DNA from: KBS50 sp042434095 | Lineage (GTDB): Bacteria; Actinomycetota; Actinomycetes; Mycobacteriales; Micromonosporaceae | Direction of reading: 5' to 3' | Assembly: GCF_042434095.1 (NCBI RefSeq) | Contig: NZ_JBHLUE010000019.1 | Span: 186,001-250,000, forward strand | Length of the DNA stretch: 64,000 nucleotides | Shown here: piece by piece, positions 16,632 through 24,705 of the stretch | Layout: every line of letters begins with the position of its first letter | Position numbering within the stretch: position 1 is the stretch's first letter | Made by a program: the position numbers and the translations under genes | The notes under the pieces: model-generated | The model's input: only the letters and a program-made list of their open reading frames with translations | Told to the model about the DNA's origin: nothing | Database searches by the model: none

Positions 16632-16672
16632 GTGCGCGTGAGCGACGAAAGGCTGTGCGGGTGAGCGACGAA
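16627..16672 (+). repeat. Tandem 23-bp duplication over the start codon
   Basis: Two adjacent 23-bp copies (16627-16649 and 16650-16672) differ at one base. Each contains a GTGAGCGACGAA start region. Because 23 is not a multiple of three, the first GTG (16638) is out of frame with the ankyrin gene. Confidence 0.85.
16638..16664 (+). CDS. Eight-codon leader ORF overlapping ankyrin gene start
   Basis: GTG 16638 opens a frame reading MSDERLCG and ending in TGA 16662-16664, which overlaps the GTG start of the ankyrin gene (16661) as GTGA. It arises from the 23-bp tandem duplication. If the mRNA is leaderless at 16638, ribosomes would translate this octapeptide first and restart at 16661. It holds one Cys codon and lies opposite a cysteine dioxygenase gene, which may be coincidence. 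Confidence 0.35.
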   Translation: MSDERLCG

Positions 16673-17059
16673 CTCGATGACGACGAACTGGCCTTCGTGC
16701 ACCGCATGTTCGACCTCGCCCGGGCCGGCGACACCGCCGAACTCACCGAGTGCGTGGACGCCGGGCTGCCGGTCAACCTCACCAACGCCAAGGGCGACAC
16801 GCTGCTCATCCTGGCCGCGTACCACGCCCACCCGGAGACGGTGGGCGCGCTGCTCGCCCGCGGCGCCGATCCGTCCCGCACCAACGACCGGGGACAGACG
16901 GCGCTGGCGGCCGCGGCCTTCCGGTCCTGTGCGCCCGCGGTCGCCGCGCTGCTGGCGGCCGGGGCCGATCCCGACCATGGCAACCCGTCCGCCCGGGCAA
17001 CGGCCGCCTTCTTCGACCTGCCGGAGATGACCGCCCTGCTGGCCGGCGACGAGTCCTAG
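16661..17059 (+). CDS. Ankyrin-repeat protein
   Basis: A 132-residue protein starting at GTG 16661 (MSDELDDDELAFVHRMFDLA). Three to four ankyrin units are visible: AGDTAELTECVDAGLPVNLT, NAKGDTLLILAAYHAHPET with LLARGADPSRT, NDRGQTALAAAAFRSCAPAV with LLAAGADPDHG, and a shorter terminal unit ending LLAGDES. There is no signal peptide or membrane segment, so it is a cytosolic protein-binding module. Small bacterial ankyrin proteins of this kind are often found beside catalase or other redox genes; here it is divergent from cysteine dioxygenase. Partner unknown. Confidence 0.85.
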   Translation: MSDELDDDELAFVHRMFDLARAGDTAELTECVDAGLPVNLTNAKGDTLLILAAYHAHPETVGALLARGADPSRTNDRGQTALAAAAFRSCAPAVAALLAAGADPDHGNPSARATAAFFDLPEMTALLAGDES

Positions 17060-17110
17060 CCCCACCGGTCCCCGGGTCGGCGGGGCGGCGACGGCGGGCG
17101 TGCGCCGACC

Positions 17111-17270
17111 GCTGCGCGGCGACCGGTCAGCCGGCGCGACCACCCGTCAGCCGGCGCGGCGACCGGGCAGCCGGCGCGGCGACCGGGCAGCCGGCGCGGC
17201 GACCGGGCAGCCGGCGCGGCGACCGGGCAGCCGGCGCGGCGACCGGGCAGCGGGCGCGGCGACCGGTCAG
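17111..17270. repeat. Eight tandem 20-bp GC repeats
   Basis: Eight units of 20 bp with consensus CCGGCGCGGCGACCGGGCAG fill most of the gap between the convergent ankyrin and DUF2231 genes; the last unit contains the DUF2231 stop codon (17267-17269). Outer units are more divergent than inner ones, as expected from slippage. A role in termination is possible but unproven. Confidence 0.85.
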
Positions 17271-17779
17271 CCGGCGGCGGCCGACTCGCCGGCCAGGAAG
17301 CCGGCCGGACCGTCCGCGAGGCCGTCGAAGCCGATCGCCTCGGCGCGCCGCCGCTCCCGCTCGGTCCGCTGGGCCCGGCGACCGGCGTGCACGGCGCCGC
17401 ACCCGGCGATGGTCAGCGCCGCGAGTTCGAGCACCAACAGCGCGCCGGACGGCGGGTGCCGCTCGCCGGCACCGGCCCGGGCCAGGCAGACCAGCACGAA
17501 AAGGAGCGCCGACGCCACGTTGGGCGCGTTGCCGAGCAGCGCCGCCCGCCGGCCACCGTCCACGGGCGCATCCCACAGCTCCACCATCCCGGCAACCACC
17601 GTGAGGGCCGCCGCCACCAGGCCGGCCACCGTGGTCCAGTAGCCCACCTGACCCATCAGGTCGGGCCCGCCGAGCAGGTCCGCCAGGTCGAACAGGGTGG
17701 CGCAGGCGAAGAGCCCGAGCGGGAACGTGACGAGCATGGGTTGGACAGACTGTCCGTGCACCCGCATGTGGTTCTCCAT
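17267..17779 (-). CDS. DUF2231 family membrane protein
   Basis: A 170-residue membrane protein. ATG 17779 is preceded by GGGGAGGGG at good spacing and is preferred to GTG 17809. VHGQSVQPMLVTFPLGLFA at the N-terminus is the DUF2231 hallmark (a His near the first helix and a PxxV/TxFPxGL segment). Four hydrophobic helices follow (about 15-35, 45-68, 84-104 and 116-137), then a basic cytosolic tail RRAQRTERERRRAEA. Function is unknown; related proteins are often called rubredoxin-like or heme-associated without proof. Confidence 0.82.
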   Translation of the reverse strand: MENHMRVHGQSVQPMLVTFPLGLFACATLFDLADLLGGPDLMGQVGYWTTVAGLVAAALTVVAGMVELWDAPVDGGRRAALLGNAPNVASALLFVLVCLARAGAGERHPPSGALLVLELAALTIAGCGAVHAGRRAQRTERERRRAEAIGFDGLADGPAGFLAGESAAAG

Positions 17780-17864
17780 GTGGCAGCCCCTCCCCAGGAT
17801 TGTGTCCACCGATGTCCAGTGGAGGTCCTACCCGGGCGTTTCAGGGGCAAAACGAGAACCCTGC

Positions 17865-18596
17865 TCAGCCTCCGCGCCGGCGGCTCACGGAGTCCACCAG
17901 CCGGCGCGCCACCTCGGCCATCGGGATGGACAGGGCCCGGGCCGCGGCCTGGAGCACCTCCCGGGCCTCCCCGGCCGGGCAGCCGCGCTGAGTCATGATC
18001 ACTCCGACCGCCTGGCCGACCACCTCCTCGTCACCGGAGGCCACCGGCTCCTCGCCACGTCCGGCCCGCACCCGGTCCCGTACGGCCGCCAGCAGCAGGC
18101 CGGCGTGTTCGGCCAGCAGCATGGCGGTGAGCGGGTGCCGGTCGGTGAGCGCCCCCGGCAGCCGGGCGTACAGGTTGAGCGACCCGATCACCTGGTCGTC
18201 GATGTCCACCGGGGCGGAGATCACGCCCTGCACCCCGAGCCCCCGGGCCCGGTCGGTCCACCGCGGCCACCGCCCCGACGCGCGCAGGTCCGGCACCAGC
18301 ACCAGCTCGCGCTCCCGGATGGCGGTCATCGCCGGCCCGTCATCGCCGTACTGCACGTCGTCGAGCGTGCGTACGGGCTCGTCGGAGGCGGCCACCGAGG
18401 CCGGCTCGCCGGCCTGCAGGATTGTCACGCTTGACCAGGCCACCCCCGGCACGGCGTCCCGGCACGTGCGGACCAGCTGGGCGAGGGCCTCGTCGAAGTC
18501 ACCGGCGGAGATCAGCCCGGCCGTCAGCTCACGCAGCAGGGCAGCCGTCTCCAGGACGCCCAGCGTGTCGCCGGGCGCCGAGGTGTGCAGCCTCAC
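17865..18596 (-). CDS. GAF and ANTAR domain transcription antiterminator
   Basis: A 243-residue protein starting at GTG 18596 (VRLHTSAPGDTLGVLETAA). Residues about 20-165 form a GAF sensory domain (LAQLVRTCRDAVPGVAWSSV, then GVISAPVDIDDQVIGSLNLY). The last 60 residues are an ANTAR RNA-binding domain (EEVVGQAVGVIMTQRGCPAG, EAREVLQAAARALSIP, EVARRLVDSV). ANTAR proteins bind paired RNA hairpins and prevent transcription termination. The GTG overlaps the TGA of a 24-residue upstream ORF. The signal sensed and the RNA targets are unknown. Confidence 0.87.
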   Translation of the reverse strand: MRLHTSAPGDTLGVLETAALLRELTAGLISAGDFDEALAQLVRTCRDAVPGVAWSSVTILQAGEPASVAASDEPVRTLDDVQYGDDGPAMTAIRERELVLVPDLRASGRWPRWTDRARGLGVQGVISAPVDIDDQVIGSLNLYARLPGALTDRHPLTAMLLAEHAGLLLAAVRDRVRAGRGEEPVASGDEEVVGQAVGVIMTQRGCPAGEAREVLQAAARALSIPMAEVARRLVDSVSRRRGG

Positions 18597-18667
18597 CGCT
18601 CCGCGACCCGGCCCATCGCCGCCGCGTCCGACGCGGCGCGCCCAACTCGTACGGTCGGCTTCGTCAT
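18593..18667 (-). CDS. 24-residue ORF coupled to GAF-ANTAR gene
   Basis: ATG 18667 follows a purine-rich GGGGGGAGAG site and opens a 24-codon frame reading MTKPTVRVGRAASDAAAMGR plus four residues, ending in TGA that overlaps the GTG of the GAF-ANTAR gene (GTGA). The ribosome binding site is better than any for the GAF-ANTAR gene itself, so coupled translation is likely. It is too short to assign; an N-terminal segment separated by a frameshift is the alternative. Confidence 0.4.
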   Translation of the reverse strand: MTKPTVRVGRAASDAAAMGRVAER

Positions 18668-18780
18668 GGTGGTCTCTCCCCCCGGATCTCGGACCCCGGC
18701 TACTACCCCAGCCGACGGGGGTCAAAACCGGGCAAAAAACGGCCCGCGGCGGCCGCGGATGCGCTAAGGGGCTGCCGGAT

Positions 18781-21075
18781 TCAGCGGCCCCCCGAGCGCA
18801 GCCGGCGGCCGATCGAGGCGATGAGCCGGTCGAGCTCCGAGCCGAACGGGTTGTCGTGCACGAGGTAGGTCCAGGTGGCGGTGGGCCGCATGATGTTGGC
18901 GGCATCCGGCTCCCACTCGTCGCCGAACTCGGTCTCGGAGAAGGTCTGCACGGTGCGCCGCTCGATCTCCGGCATCAGCTCGTTGAAGGCGGGCACGGCC
19001 GCCCGGTGGAACTCGTCCAGCGGGTCGAGCCGGCCCAGCGCGCGCAGGTGCACCCCCTCGCGGACCTCGGACAGCTCGGCCAGGTGCTCGGCCCAGAGCC
19101 GGTCCAGGTGGTAGAGCGCGATCGACCGGGAGGCCCGGGAGAGGATGTCCTCGTCCATCTCCTTGGTCTTCTCCGGCAGCCGCTCCAGCAGCATCAGCGC
19201 GGCCACCTCGGAGGTGAGCAGCCGCTCCCGCCGCTCGGCGAGCGCCTTGCGCTGCTGCTCGATCACCACGCTGTACCGCCAGGTGTTCCGGTGGATCTCA
19301 TGGTTGACGCCCTCGGCCACCCGCTGGGCGTGCTCCACGGCGTACTCCACCTGGTCGTCGGTGACCAGGCCGTCGGCGTTCATCCGGGGCGACGGCGGGA
19401 TCGCGTCGGCCGCGTGCCGGACCACGAGGTCGTCCTCCAGGCTCACGAAGAAGACGGACTCGCCGGGGTCGCCCTGCCGGCCGGCCCGGCCGCGGAGCTG
19501 GTCGTCGACCCGCCGGCTGTCGTGCCGGCCGCTGCCCATCACGTACAGGCCGCCCAGCTCGGCCACCCGGTCCCGGTCGGCCTGCTCGCTGCCGCCCAGC
19601 CGGATGTCCACGCCCCGGCCGGCCATCTGGGTGGAGACCGTCACCGCGCCGTACGTGCCGGCCTCGGCGATGATCGACGCCTCCTCCGCGTCGTTCTTGG
19701 CGTTCAGCACCACGCACGGCACGTCGGCGGCGGCCAGCGCGGCGGCCAGCCCCTCCGACTCCTTGACGTCGAGGGTGCCGACCAGCACCGGCCGGCCCGC
19801 GGAGTGGCAGCGCCGGATCTCGTCGACCAGCGCGTCCTCCTTCTCGGCCCGGGTGGCGTAGATCCGGTCCGGGTTGTCCACCCGTATGCACGGGGTGTTC
19901 GGCGGGATCACCGCCACCTCTAGCCCGAAGAACTCCCGCAGCTGGTCGCCGACCAGCACGGCCGTGGCGGTCATCCCGCAGACGGTGGGGTACAGCGCCA
20001 CGAACGCCTGCACGGCGATCGTGCCCAGCACCTCGCCCTCGGCCGTGGCGTCCAGCCCCTCCTTGGCCTCGACGGCCGCCTGCAGTCCGTCCGGCCAGCG
20101 CCGCCGCTGGGCCACCCGGCCCCGCATCTCGTCGATCAGCTCGACCGCGCCGTTCCGGACGATGTAGTCGACGTCCCGGTGCAGCAGGGCGTGCGCGTGC
20201 AGCGCTACATTCAGCGCCGAGATCTGCTCGAAGTTGTCCTCGGCGTACAGGTCGAGCCCGCCCAGCTTGGCCTCCAGCCGGGCCAGGCCCCGGCTGGTGA
20301 AGGCCGCGCTGCGGCCGTCCTCGGCCACCGTGTAGTCGGTGCCGGCGGTCAGCCCCCGGACCAGCGCCGCGGCCGTGTGCACCGGGTCCTGCTCCCCCGG
20401 CACCGCGCCGGCCAGCACCATCGGCACCCGGGCCTCGTCGATGAGGATCGAGTCGGCCTCGTCGACGATGGCGGTGGCCAGCGGCCGCTGCACCCGCTCC
20501 TCGATGTCCGTGACGAGCTGGTCGCGCAGGTAGTCGAAGCCGGCCTCGCTCACCGACACGTACGTGACGTCCCGGGCGTACGCCGCACGCCGCTCCTCCG
20601 GCGTCGAACCCTCGTTCACCCAGCCCACGCTGATCCCGAGCAGCGCGTAGACCGGCGCCATCCACTCGGCGTCGCGCCGGGCCAGGTAGTCGTTGACGGT
20701 CAGCACGTGCACCGGGCCGTTGCCCAGCCGGACGTGCCCGTACGCCGCCACGGTGGCGGTCAGCGTCTTGCCCTCACCGGTGGCCATCTCGACGACCTTG
20801 CCGGCCAGCAGCGACATGGCGCCGAGCAGCTGCACGTCGTACGGCCGCTGGTCCAGGGCCCGTCGCGCGGCCTCGCGGCCGATCGCGCAGATGGCGGTGA
20901 AGTCGTCGGCCTGGCCGGCCAGCTCGGTCAGCTCGGCGTCGTCGAGCGCGGACAGCTCCTCCTCGCGCGCCTCGATGTCCGGCAGCAGCCTGGCCAGCGG
21001 GGTGAGATCGACCGTGCTGCCGGGCTTCTGGAGGAAGCGCCGGACCCTGCTCTTCAAACGCTGCGAGACGCCCAT
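18781..21075 (-). CDS. secA2: Accessory Sec system translocase SecA2
   Basis: A 764-residue SecA-family ATPase. Visible motifs are the P-loop ATGEGKT (98-104), VLTVNDYLARRDAEWM, the DEAD-like IVDEADSILIDEAR, VCGMTATA, VSTQMAGRGVDIRLGG and DQLRGRAGRQGDPG. The length is well short of housekeeping SecA (about 900 or more residues in actinobacteria) and the C-terminal zinc-binding tail is missing, which matches SecA2. SecA2 helps export a subset of proteins, often without classical signal peptides. No secY2 or substrate gene is adjacent. ATG 21075 has no Shine-Dalgarno but a -10 box just upstream, suggesting a leaderless mRNA. Confidence 0.9.
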   Translation of the reverse strand: MGVSQRLKSRVRRFLQKPGSTVDLTPLARLLPDIEAREEELSALDDAELTELAGQADDFTAICAIGREAARRALDQRPYDVQLLGAMSLLAGKVVEMATGEGKTLTATVAAYGHVRLGNGPVHVLTVNDYLARRDAEWMAPVYALLGISVGWVNEGSTPEERRAAYARDVTYVSVSEAGFDYLRDQLVTDIEERVQRPLATAIVDEADSILIDEARVPMVLAGAVPGEQDPVHTAAALVRGLTAGTDYTVAEDGRSAAFTSRGLARLEAKLGGLDLYAEDNFEQISALNVALHAHALLHRDVDYIVRNGAVELIDEMRGRVAQRRRWPDGLQAAVEAKEGLDATAEGEVLGTIAVQAFVALYPTVCGMTATAVLVGDQLREFFGLEVAVIPPNTPCIRVDNPDRIYATRAEKEDALVDEIRRCHSAGRPVLVGTLDVKESEGLAAALAAADVPCVVLNAKNDAEEASIIAEAGTYGAVTVSTQMAGRGVDIRLGGSEQADRDRVAELGGLYVMGSGRHDSRRVDDQLRGRAGRQGDPGESVFFVSLEDDLVVRHAADAIPPSPRMNADGLVTDDQVEYAVEHAQRVAEGVNHEIHRNTWRYSVVIEQQRKALAERRERLLTSEVAALMLLERLPEKTKEMDEDILSRASRSIALYHLDRLWAEHLAELSEVREGVHLRALGRLDPLDEFHRAAVPAFNELMPEIERRTVQTFSETEFGDEWEPDAANIMRPTATWTYLVHDNPFGSELDRLIASIGRRLRSGGR

Positions 21076-21083
21076 GGGAGCAA

Positions 21084-21089
21084 ACGGTA
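21084..21089 (-). promoter_or_regulatory. -10 box TACCGT, leaderless secA2 transcript
   Basis: On the minus strand TACCGT is followed by 8 nt and then ATG 21075. The intervening bases (TTGCTCCC) contain no ribosome binding site, consistent with transcription starting at the start codon. Confidence 0.45.
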
Positions 21090-21289
21090 GCCGACCGGGA
21101 ACCCGATCGGCGTACCCGGCCGGCCGGCATCCCATTCGCGCCGCTCAATCCCCTCGACCCGCCCCCGGACTGAGGGACGAATCGGGCATATCCCGTCCCG
21201 TCCCCGGTGGGCGGGTGGCGGTTCGATGAGCGCGGCACCGGCGCCGGCGGCCGGGTCGGCCGACACCCCGGTCGGCCGACCCGCCCCGC

Positions 21290-22375
21290 TCAGCAGGCGA
21301 GCACGGCCTGCAGCTCGTGCCGGCTCCGGTCGGCCAGGCCGGTGAGCAGCTCCGGCGCCTCGTCGAACGGGACCACGGCCGAGATCAGGTGCTTGCGGAT
21401 CTCGTCGCCGTACCGGCGCAGCAGCACTCCGGTCTCGGCCGAGAGCCGCTCCCGGTCCCAGGCGTGCGCCAGCCCGCGCGGCACCCGGCCGATCTGGGCG
21501 CAGCGCAGGCTCAGCCCGTTGTGGTGGAACTCCTCGCCGAGCCGCACGTCGTCCGCGCCACCCTGGTAGAACGCCAGGTCCACCACCGTGCCCTGGGGCC
21601 GCAGCGAGCGCAGCGCCAGCTGCAGGACGGACGCCTGGCCGCGGCACTGGAAGACCACATCGGCGCCGCGGTCGCCCGGGCCGTGCCGCCAGCGCAGCTT
21701 CACCACCTCCGCCGGATCGTGGGCGTCCGGGTCGAGGGTCTCCAGGCCCATCGCCTCGGCCACCCGCCGGCGCGCCGGGGTGGGGTCGACCACCAGCACC
21801 GTGGCGCCGTGCAGCCGGGCGAAGAGCGCGGTGAGCAGGCCCACCACGCCGGCGCCGGTGACCACCACCCGGCGGCCGGCCACCCCGTCGGCCAGGCCGC
21901 GCACCTGCGCCCCGTACAGGTCGGCGCCGGCGTGCAGCAGCCCGTTGGCGCAGATCGGCCCCATGTGCGCCAGGTAGATCCCGAGCACCGGGTCGATGTC
22001 CTCGGGCAGCGGGACGAACCGGTCGGCCAGCGGATCGGCCAGGTAGCCGGTGCGGTGGCCGTACGGGATGGCCACCACCGTGCCCTCGGCCACCGCCGGG
22101 GTCCGGCTCTCGACCACCCGACCCACCTCCATGTAGCCCAGCCGGTTCACCGGATACGGCGAGTCCGGCGTGCCCGGCCGGAACAGCCCAAGGTCGGTGT
22201 CCCACTTGCTGGACACGTACGGGTTGGTGCCCTTCACGTAGCTCAGCTCGGTGCCGGCGGACACGCCGCTGTAGAGGGTCTCCACCCGGAAGGTGCCCTC
22301 GGTCACCGGCGCTGCCGGCTCGGTGCGGACCTCCACCCGGCCCGGCCCGGTGACCACCACGACCCGGTCGTTCAC
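21290..22375 (-). CDS. Zinc-type alcohol dehydrogenase-like oxidoreductase (MDR)
   Basis: A 361-residue medium-chain dehydrogenase/reductase starting at GTG 22375, which overlaps the stop of the upstream Gfo/Idh/MocA gene (GTGA). The N-terminal catalytic domain has SGVSAGTELSYVKGTNPY and NRLGYMEVGRVVE; the Rossmann motif is VVVTGAGVVGLLTALFARL. The structural-zinc Cys cluster and the usual catalytic GHE motif are missing, as in the BchC-like and sugar-associated subgroup. Coupling to a Gfo/Idh/MocA oxidoreductase and divergence from two glycosyltransferases suggest action on a sugar or cyclitol intermediate; the substrate is not readable. Confidence 0.82.
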   Translation of the reverse strand: MNDRVVVVTGPGRVEVRTEPAAPVTEGTFRVETLYSGVSAGTELSYVKGTNPYVSSKWDTDLGLFRPGTPDSPYPVNRLGYMEVGRVVESRTPAVAEGTVVAIPYGHRTGYLADPLADRFVPLPEDIDPVLGIYLAHMGPICANGLLHAGADLYGAQVRGLADGVAGRRVVVTGAGVVGLLTALFARLHGATVLVVDPTPARRRVAEAMGLETLDPDAHDPAEVVKLRWRHGPGDRGADVVFQCRGQASVLQLALRSLRPQGTVVDLAFYQGGADDVRLGEEFHHNGLSLRCAQIGRVPRGLAHAWDRERLSAETGVLLRRYGDEIRKHLISAVVPFDEAPELLTGLADRSRHELQAVLAC

Positions 22376-23451
22376 CGCGCACCCCCGGCGGTCGCCGCCG
22401 CGGCGCCGGCCGCACCGGCACCGGCGGACCCGGCCGCGACGCCGGCGGCCGTGGGGCCGCCCGGGGCCGCCGTGCCGCCGGCGGGCGGCGCGGCCGGCCG
22501 GACCGGCCGGCCGGTGCGGGCCGACTCGGCCACCGCGCAGGCCAGCCGGTGGGTGGCCAGCGCCTCGGCGTACGGGACCCGGATGTCGTCGCCGATCCCG
22601 CGGACCGCGTCCACGAACGCCCGGTCCACCGCCGTACGGGCGGCGTCCGGATCGGCCTCGAGTCGCCACTGGCCGTCCGCGTCCCGGACCTCGAGCCCCT
22701 GCTCGCCCACGCTGAGCGCCAGCCCGTCGGCGATCACCTCCACCCCGGCCCGCTGCTTCCAGCCGAGCACGCAGGTCGAGGCCACGGTGCCGACCGCGCC
22801 CCCGGCGAACCGCAGCGCCGCCACGGTCGAGGAGTCGATGTCCGCCGACGGCACCGCCGGCGGCTGCCCGTCGCCGTACGCGGTGACCTCGGTCACCTCG
22901 CCGGCCAGCAGCCGCAGCAGGTCCAGCACGTGCGCCGCCTGCTCGACCACCGGGCCGCCGGACCGGTCGCGCCGGGCCCACCAGGCAACCGGGGGGACCT
23001 TGTCCAGCCAGGCGCCCTGCACCAGCCGGACGGGCCGGTCGGCCAGCAGCTCGCGGGCCCGGTCCACCACGGCCAGGTAGCGCCAGTGGTGGCCGACCGC
23101 GGTGCGCAGGTCGCGCCCCGCCACCAGCGCACCGATCCGCTCGGCCGTCGGCAGGTCCACCGCCACCGGCTTCTCCACGAACATCGGCAGGCCGGCCGCG
23201 ACGACGGCCTCCTCGGCCGGACCGTGTGCGAACGGCGGGACGCAGACGTACACCGCGTCGACTCCGGCCTCCAGCACCGCCGCCACGTCGGGCACCGGGC
23301 GCGCGCCGCTGGCGTCGGCCAGCCGGGCCGCGGCCTCCGGCAGCACGTCGGTCACGCAGCGCAGCTCCACGTCCGGGAAGCCGCCCAGCACCCGCGCGTG
23401 GCGTTCTGCGACGCCGCCCGCCCCGACAAGTCCAATCCGACATTTTGTCAC
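22372..23451 (-). CDS. Gfo/Idh/MocA-family oxidoreductase
   Basis: A 359-residue NAD(P)-dependent sugar oxidoreductase. GTG 23451 (VTKCRIGLVGAGGVAERHAR) is preferred to the upstream ATG 23511 because the Rossmann fold begins within five residues and an AAGAAGGG site precedes it. Visible are the GAGGVAERH nucleotide site, the EKP motif MFVEKPVAVDLPTAE, and a C-terminal alpha/beta domain (WLDKVPPVAWWARRD, GGPVVEQAAHVLDLLRLL). The last 40 residues are a Gly/Ala-rich tail without a fold. It is co-translated with the downstream MDR dehydrogenase. Confidence 0.87.
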   Translation of the reverse strand: MTKCRIGLVGAGGVAERHARVLGGFPDVELRCVTDVLPEAAARLADASGARPVPDVAAVLEAGVDAVYVCVPPFAHGPAEEAVVAAGLPMFVEKPVAVDLPTAERIGALVAGRDLRTAVGHHWRYLAVVDRARELLADRPVRLVQGAWLDKVPPVAWWARRDRSGGPVVEQAAHVLDLLRLLAGEVTEVTAYGDGQPPAVPSADIDSSTVAALRFAGGAVGTVASTCVLGWKQRAGVEVIADGLALSVGEQGLEVRDADGQWRLEADPDAARTAVDRAFVDAVRGIGDDIRVPYAEALATHRLACAVAESARTGRPVRPAAPPAGGTAAPGGPTAAGVAAGSAGAGAAGAAAATAGGAR

Positions 23452-23636
23452 AAGATGAGCCCTTCTTCTTTCCGTCGATCGGCCGTCCGGCATCGTGCCA
23501 GGTGCGCACATTTCCCTTCGCGTTAACAGTCCATGCGTCGCCGTCGGTCAGGATCACGGTTAGCAGGTGGGACGGCTGGGAAATTCCATACCGGTTCGGC
23601 AAGATATTCGGAATCATCAATTCATGGGGGTGGCCC

Positions 23637-24659
23637 GTGGGGCAGCCGTTACCGACCGTCCCGCCCACCGTCGAGGCCTGGTCCAGTTACCGGACCCACA
23701 TGGCCGGGCGGTGGACGGCGCGCAGCCTCCTGCGCGCCAAAGGTGACACCACGGTGAGCGTGGTCATCCCGGCCCGGGATGAGGCCGCGACCGTCGGCGA
23801 GATCGTCGGCACGATCCACCGGTGCCTGGTGGACGAGGTTCCGCTGGTCGACGAGCTCATCGTGGTCGACTCCCGGTCCCGGGACGAGACTGCGGCCATC
23901 GCGACCGCCGCCGGGGCGCGGGTGGTGAGCCAGGACCGGATGACGCGCGACTTTCCCCGGCTCAGCGGCAAGGGAGACGCGCTGTGGAGCGGCCTGGCCG
24001 CCGCGACCGGCGACGTGGTGGCGTTCGTGGACGCCGACCTGCGGGAGTTCAGCGCGCACTTCGTCACCGGCCTGCTCGGGCCGCTGCTCACCGACCCGTC
24101 GGTGGCCTTCGTCAAGGGCTTCTACCACCGTCCGCTGGTGGGCGCGACCGGCGTCGAGCAGGACGGCGGCGGGCGGGTCACCGAGCTGATGGCCCGGCCG
24201 CTGTTCAACCTGTTCTGGCCGGAGCTCGCCGGCTTCATCCAGCCGCTTGCCGGCGAGTACGCCGGCCGACGGGCCGTGCTCGAGCGGGTGCCGTTCGTCT
24301 CCGGGTACGGCGTGGAGACGGCGATGCTGATCGACCTGCTGGACCTGGTCGGGCTGGACGCGCTGGCGCAGGTGGACCTGGGCGAGCGGCTGCACCGGCA
24401 CCAGGACACCGAGGCGCTCGGCCGGATGTCCGCGCAGATCCTCTACACCGCCTGGTCGCGGCTGCACCGGCAGGGCCGGGTGGTCGACCCGCTGCCGCCC
24501 ACCGGCCTGCTCACCCAGTTCCGCCGCGGCGCCGCCGGCTCGGACCGGCCCTATTTGAGCCGAGAGGTGGTGGTGACCGACGTGTCCGTGCAGGAACGGC
24601 CGCCGCTGATCGAGCTCAGCGATCTGATGCGGGCCCGGCAGCGGGAATTCGCGACCTGA
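23637..24659 (+). CDS. gpgS: Glucosyl-3-phosphoglycerate synthase-like GT2
   Basis: A 340-residue GT-A glycosyltransferase. GTG 23637 follows GGGGGTGG; no in-frame ATG lies nearby. The N-terminal half has VSVVIPARDEAATVGEIVG, DELIVVDSRSRDETAAIA, the metal-binding AFVDADLREF, and KGFYHRPL; later QPLAGEYAGRR and GYGVETAMLIDLLDLVGLD are typical of GpgS, which transfers glucose to 3-phosphoglycerate in the glucosylglycerate and methylglucose-lipopolysaccharide route. HRHQDTEALGRMS adds support. It is followed after 46 bp by a GT4 gene, forming a probable operon for a compatible solute or polysaccharide. Confidence 0.85.
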   Translation: MGQPLPTVPPTVEAWSSYRTHMAGRWTARSLLRAKGDTTVSVVIPARDEAATVGEIVGTIHRCLVDEVPLVDELIVVDSRSRDETAAIATAAGARVVSQDRMTRDFPRLSGKGDALWSGLAAATGDVVAFVDADLREFSAHFVTGLLGPLLTDPSVAFVKGFYHRPLVGATGVEQDGGGRVTELMARPLFNLFWPELAGFIQPLAGEYAGRRAVLERVPFVSGYGVETAMLIDLLDLVGLDALAQVDLGERLHRHQDTEALGRMSAQILYTAWSRLHRQGRVVDPLPPTGLLTQFRRGAAGSDRPYLSREVVVTDVSVQERPPLIELSDLMRARQREFAT

Positions 24660-24705
24660 TCCGGCCGAACCATCCGTCCCAACCGCATTTCTACCGAGGT
24701 GAACC

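Noticed and set aside
17100..17642. Open frames through the 20-bp tandem repeat (repeated ATGQPARRPGSRR-like protein)
   Set aside because: Any repeat of non-3n length in GC-rich DNA gives open frames; no start context, no family, and it would overlap DUF2231.
21290..23668. 792-codon frame joining the MDR dehydrogenase to upstream sequence
   Set aside because: The upstream half is a shadow of the Gfo/Idh/MocA gene in another frame; GTG 22375 with the GTGA overlap is the natural start.
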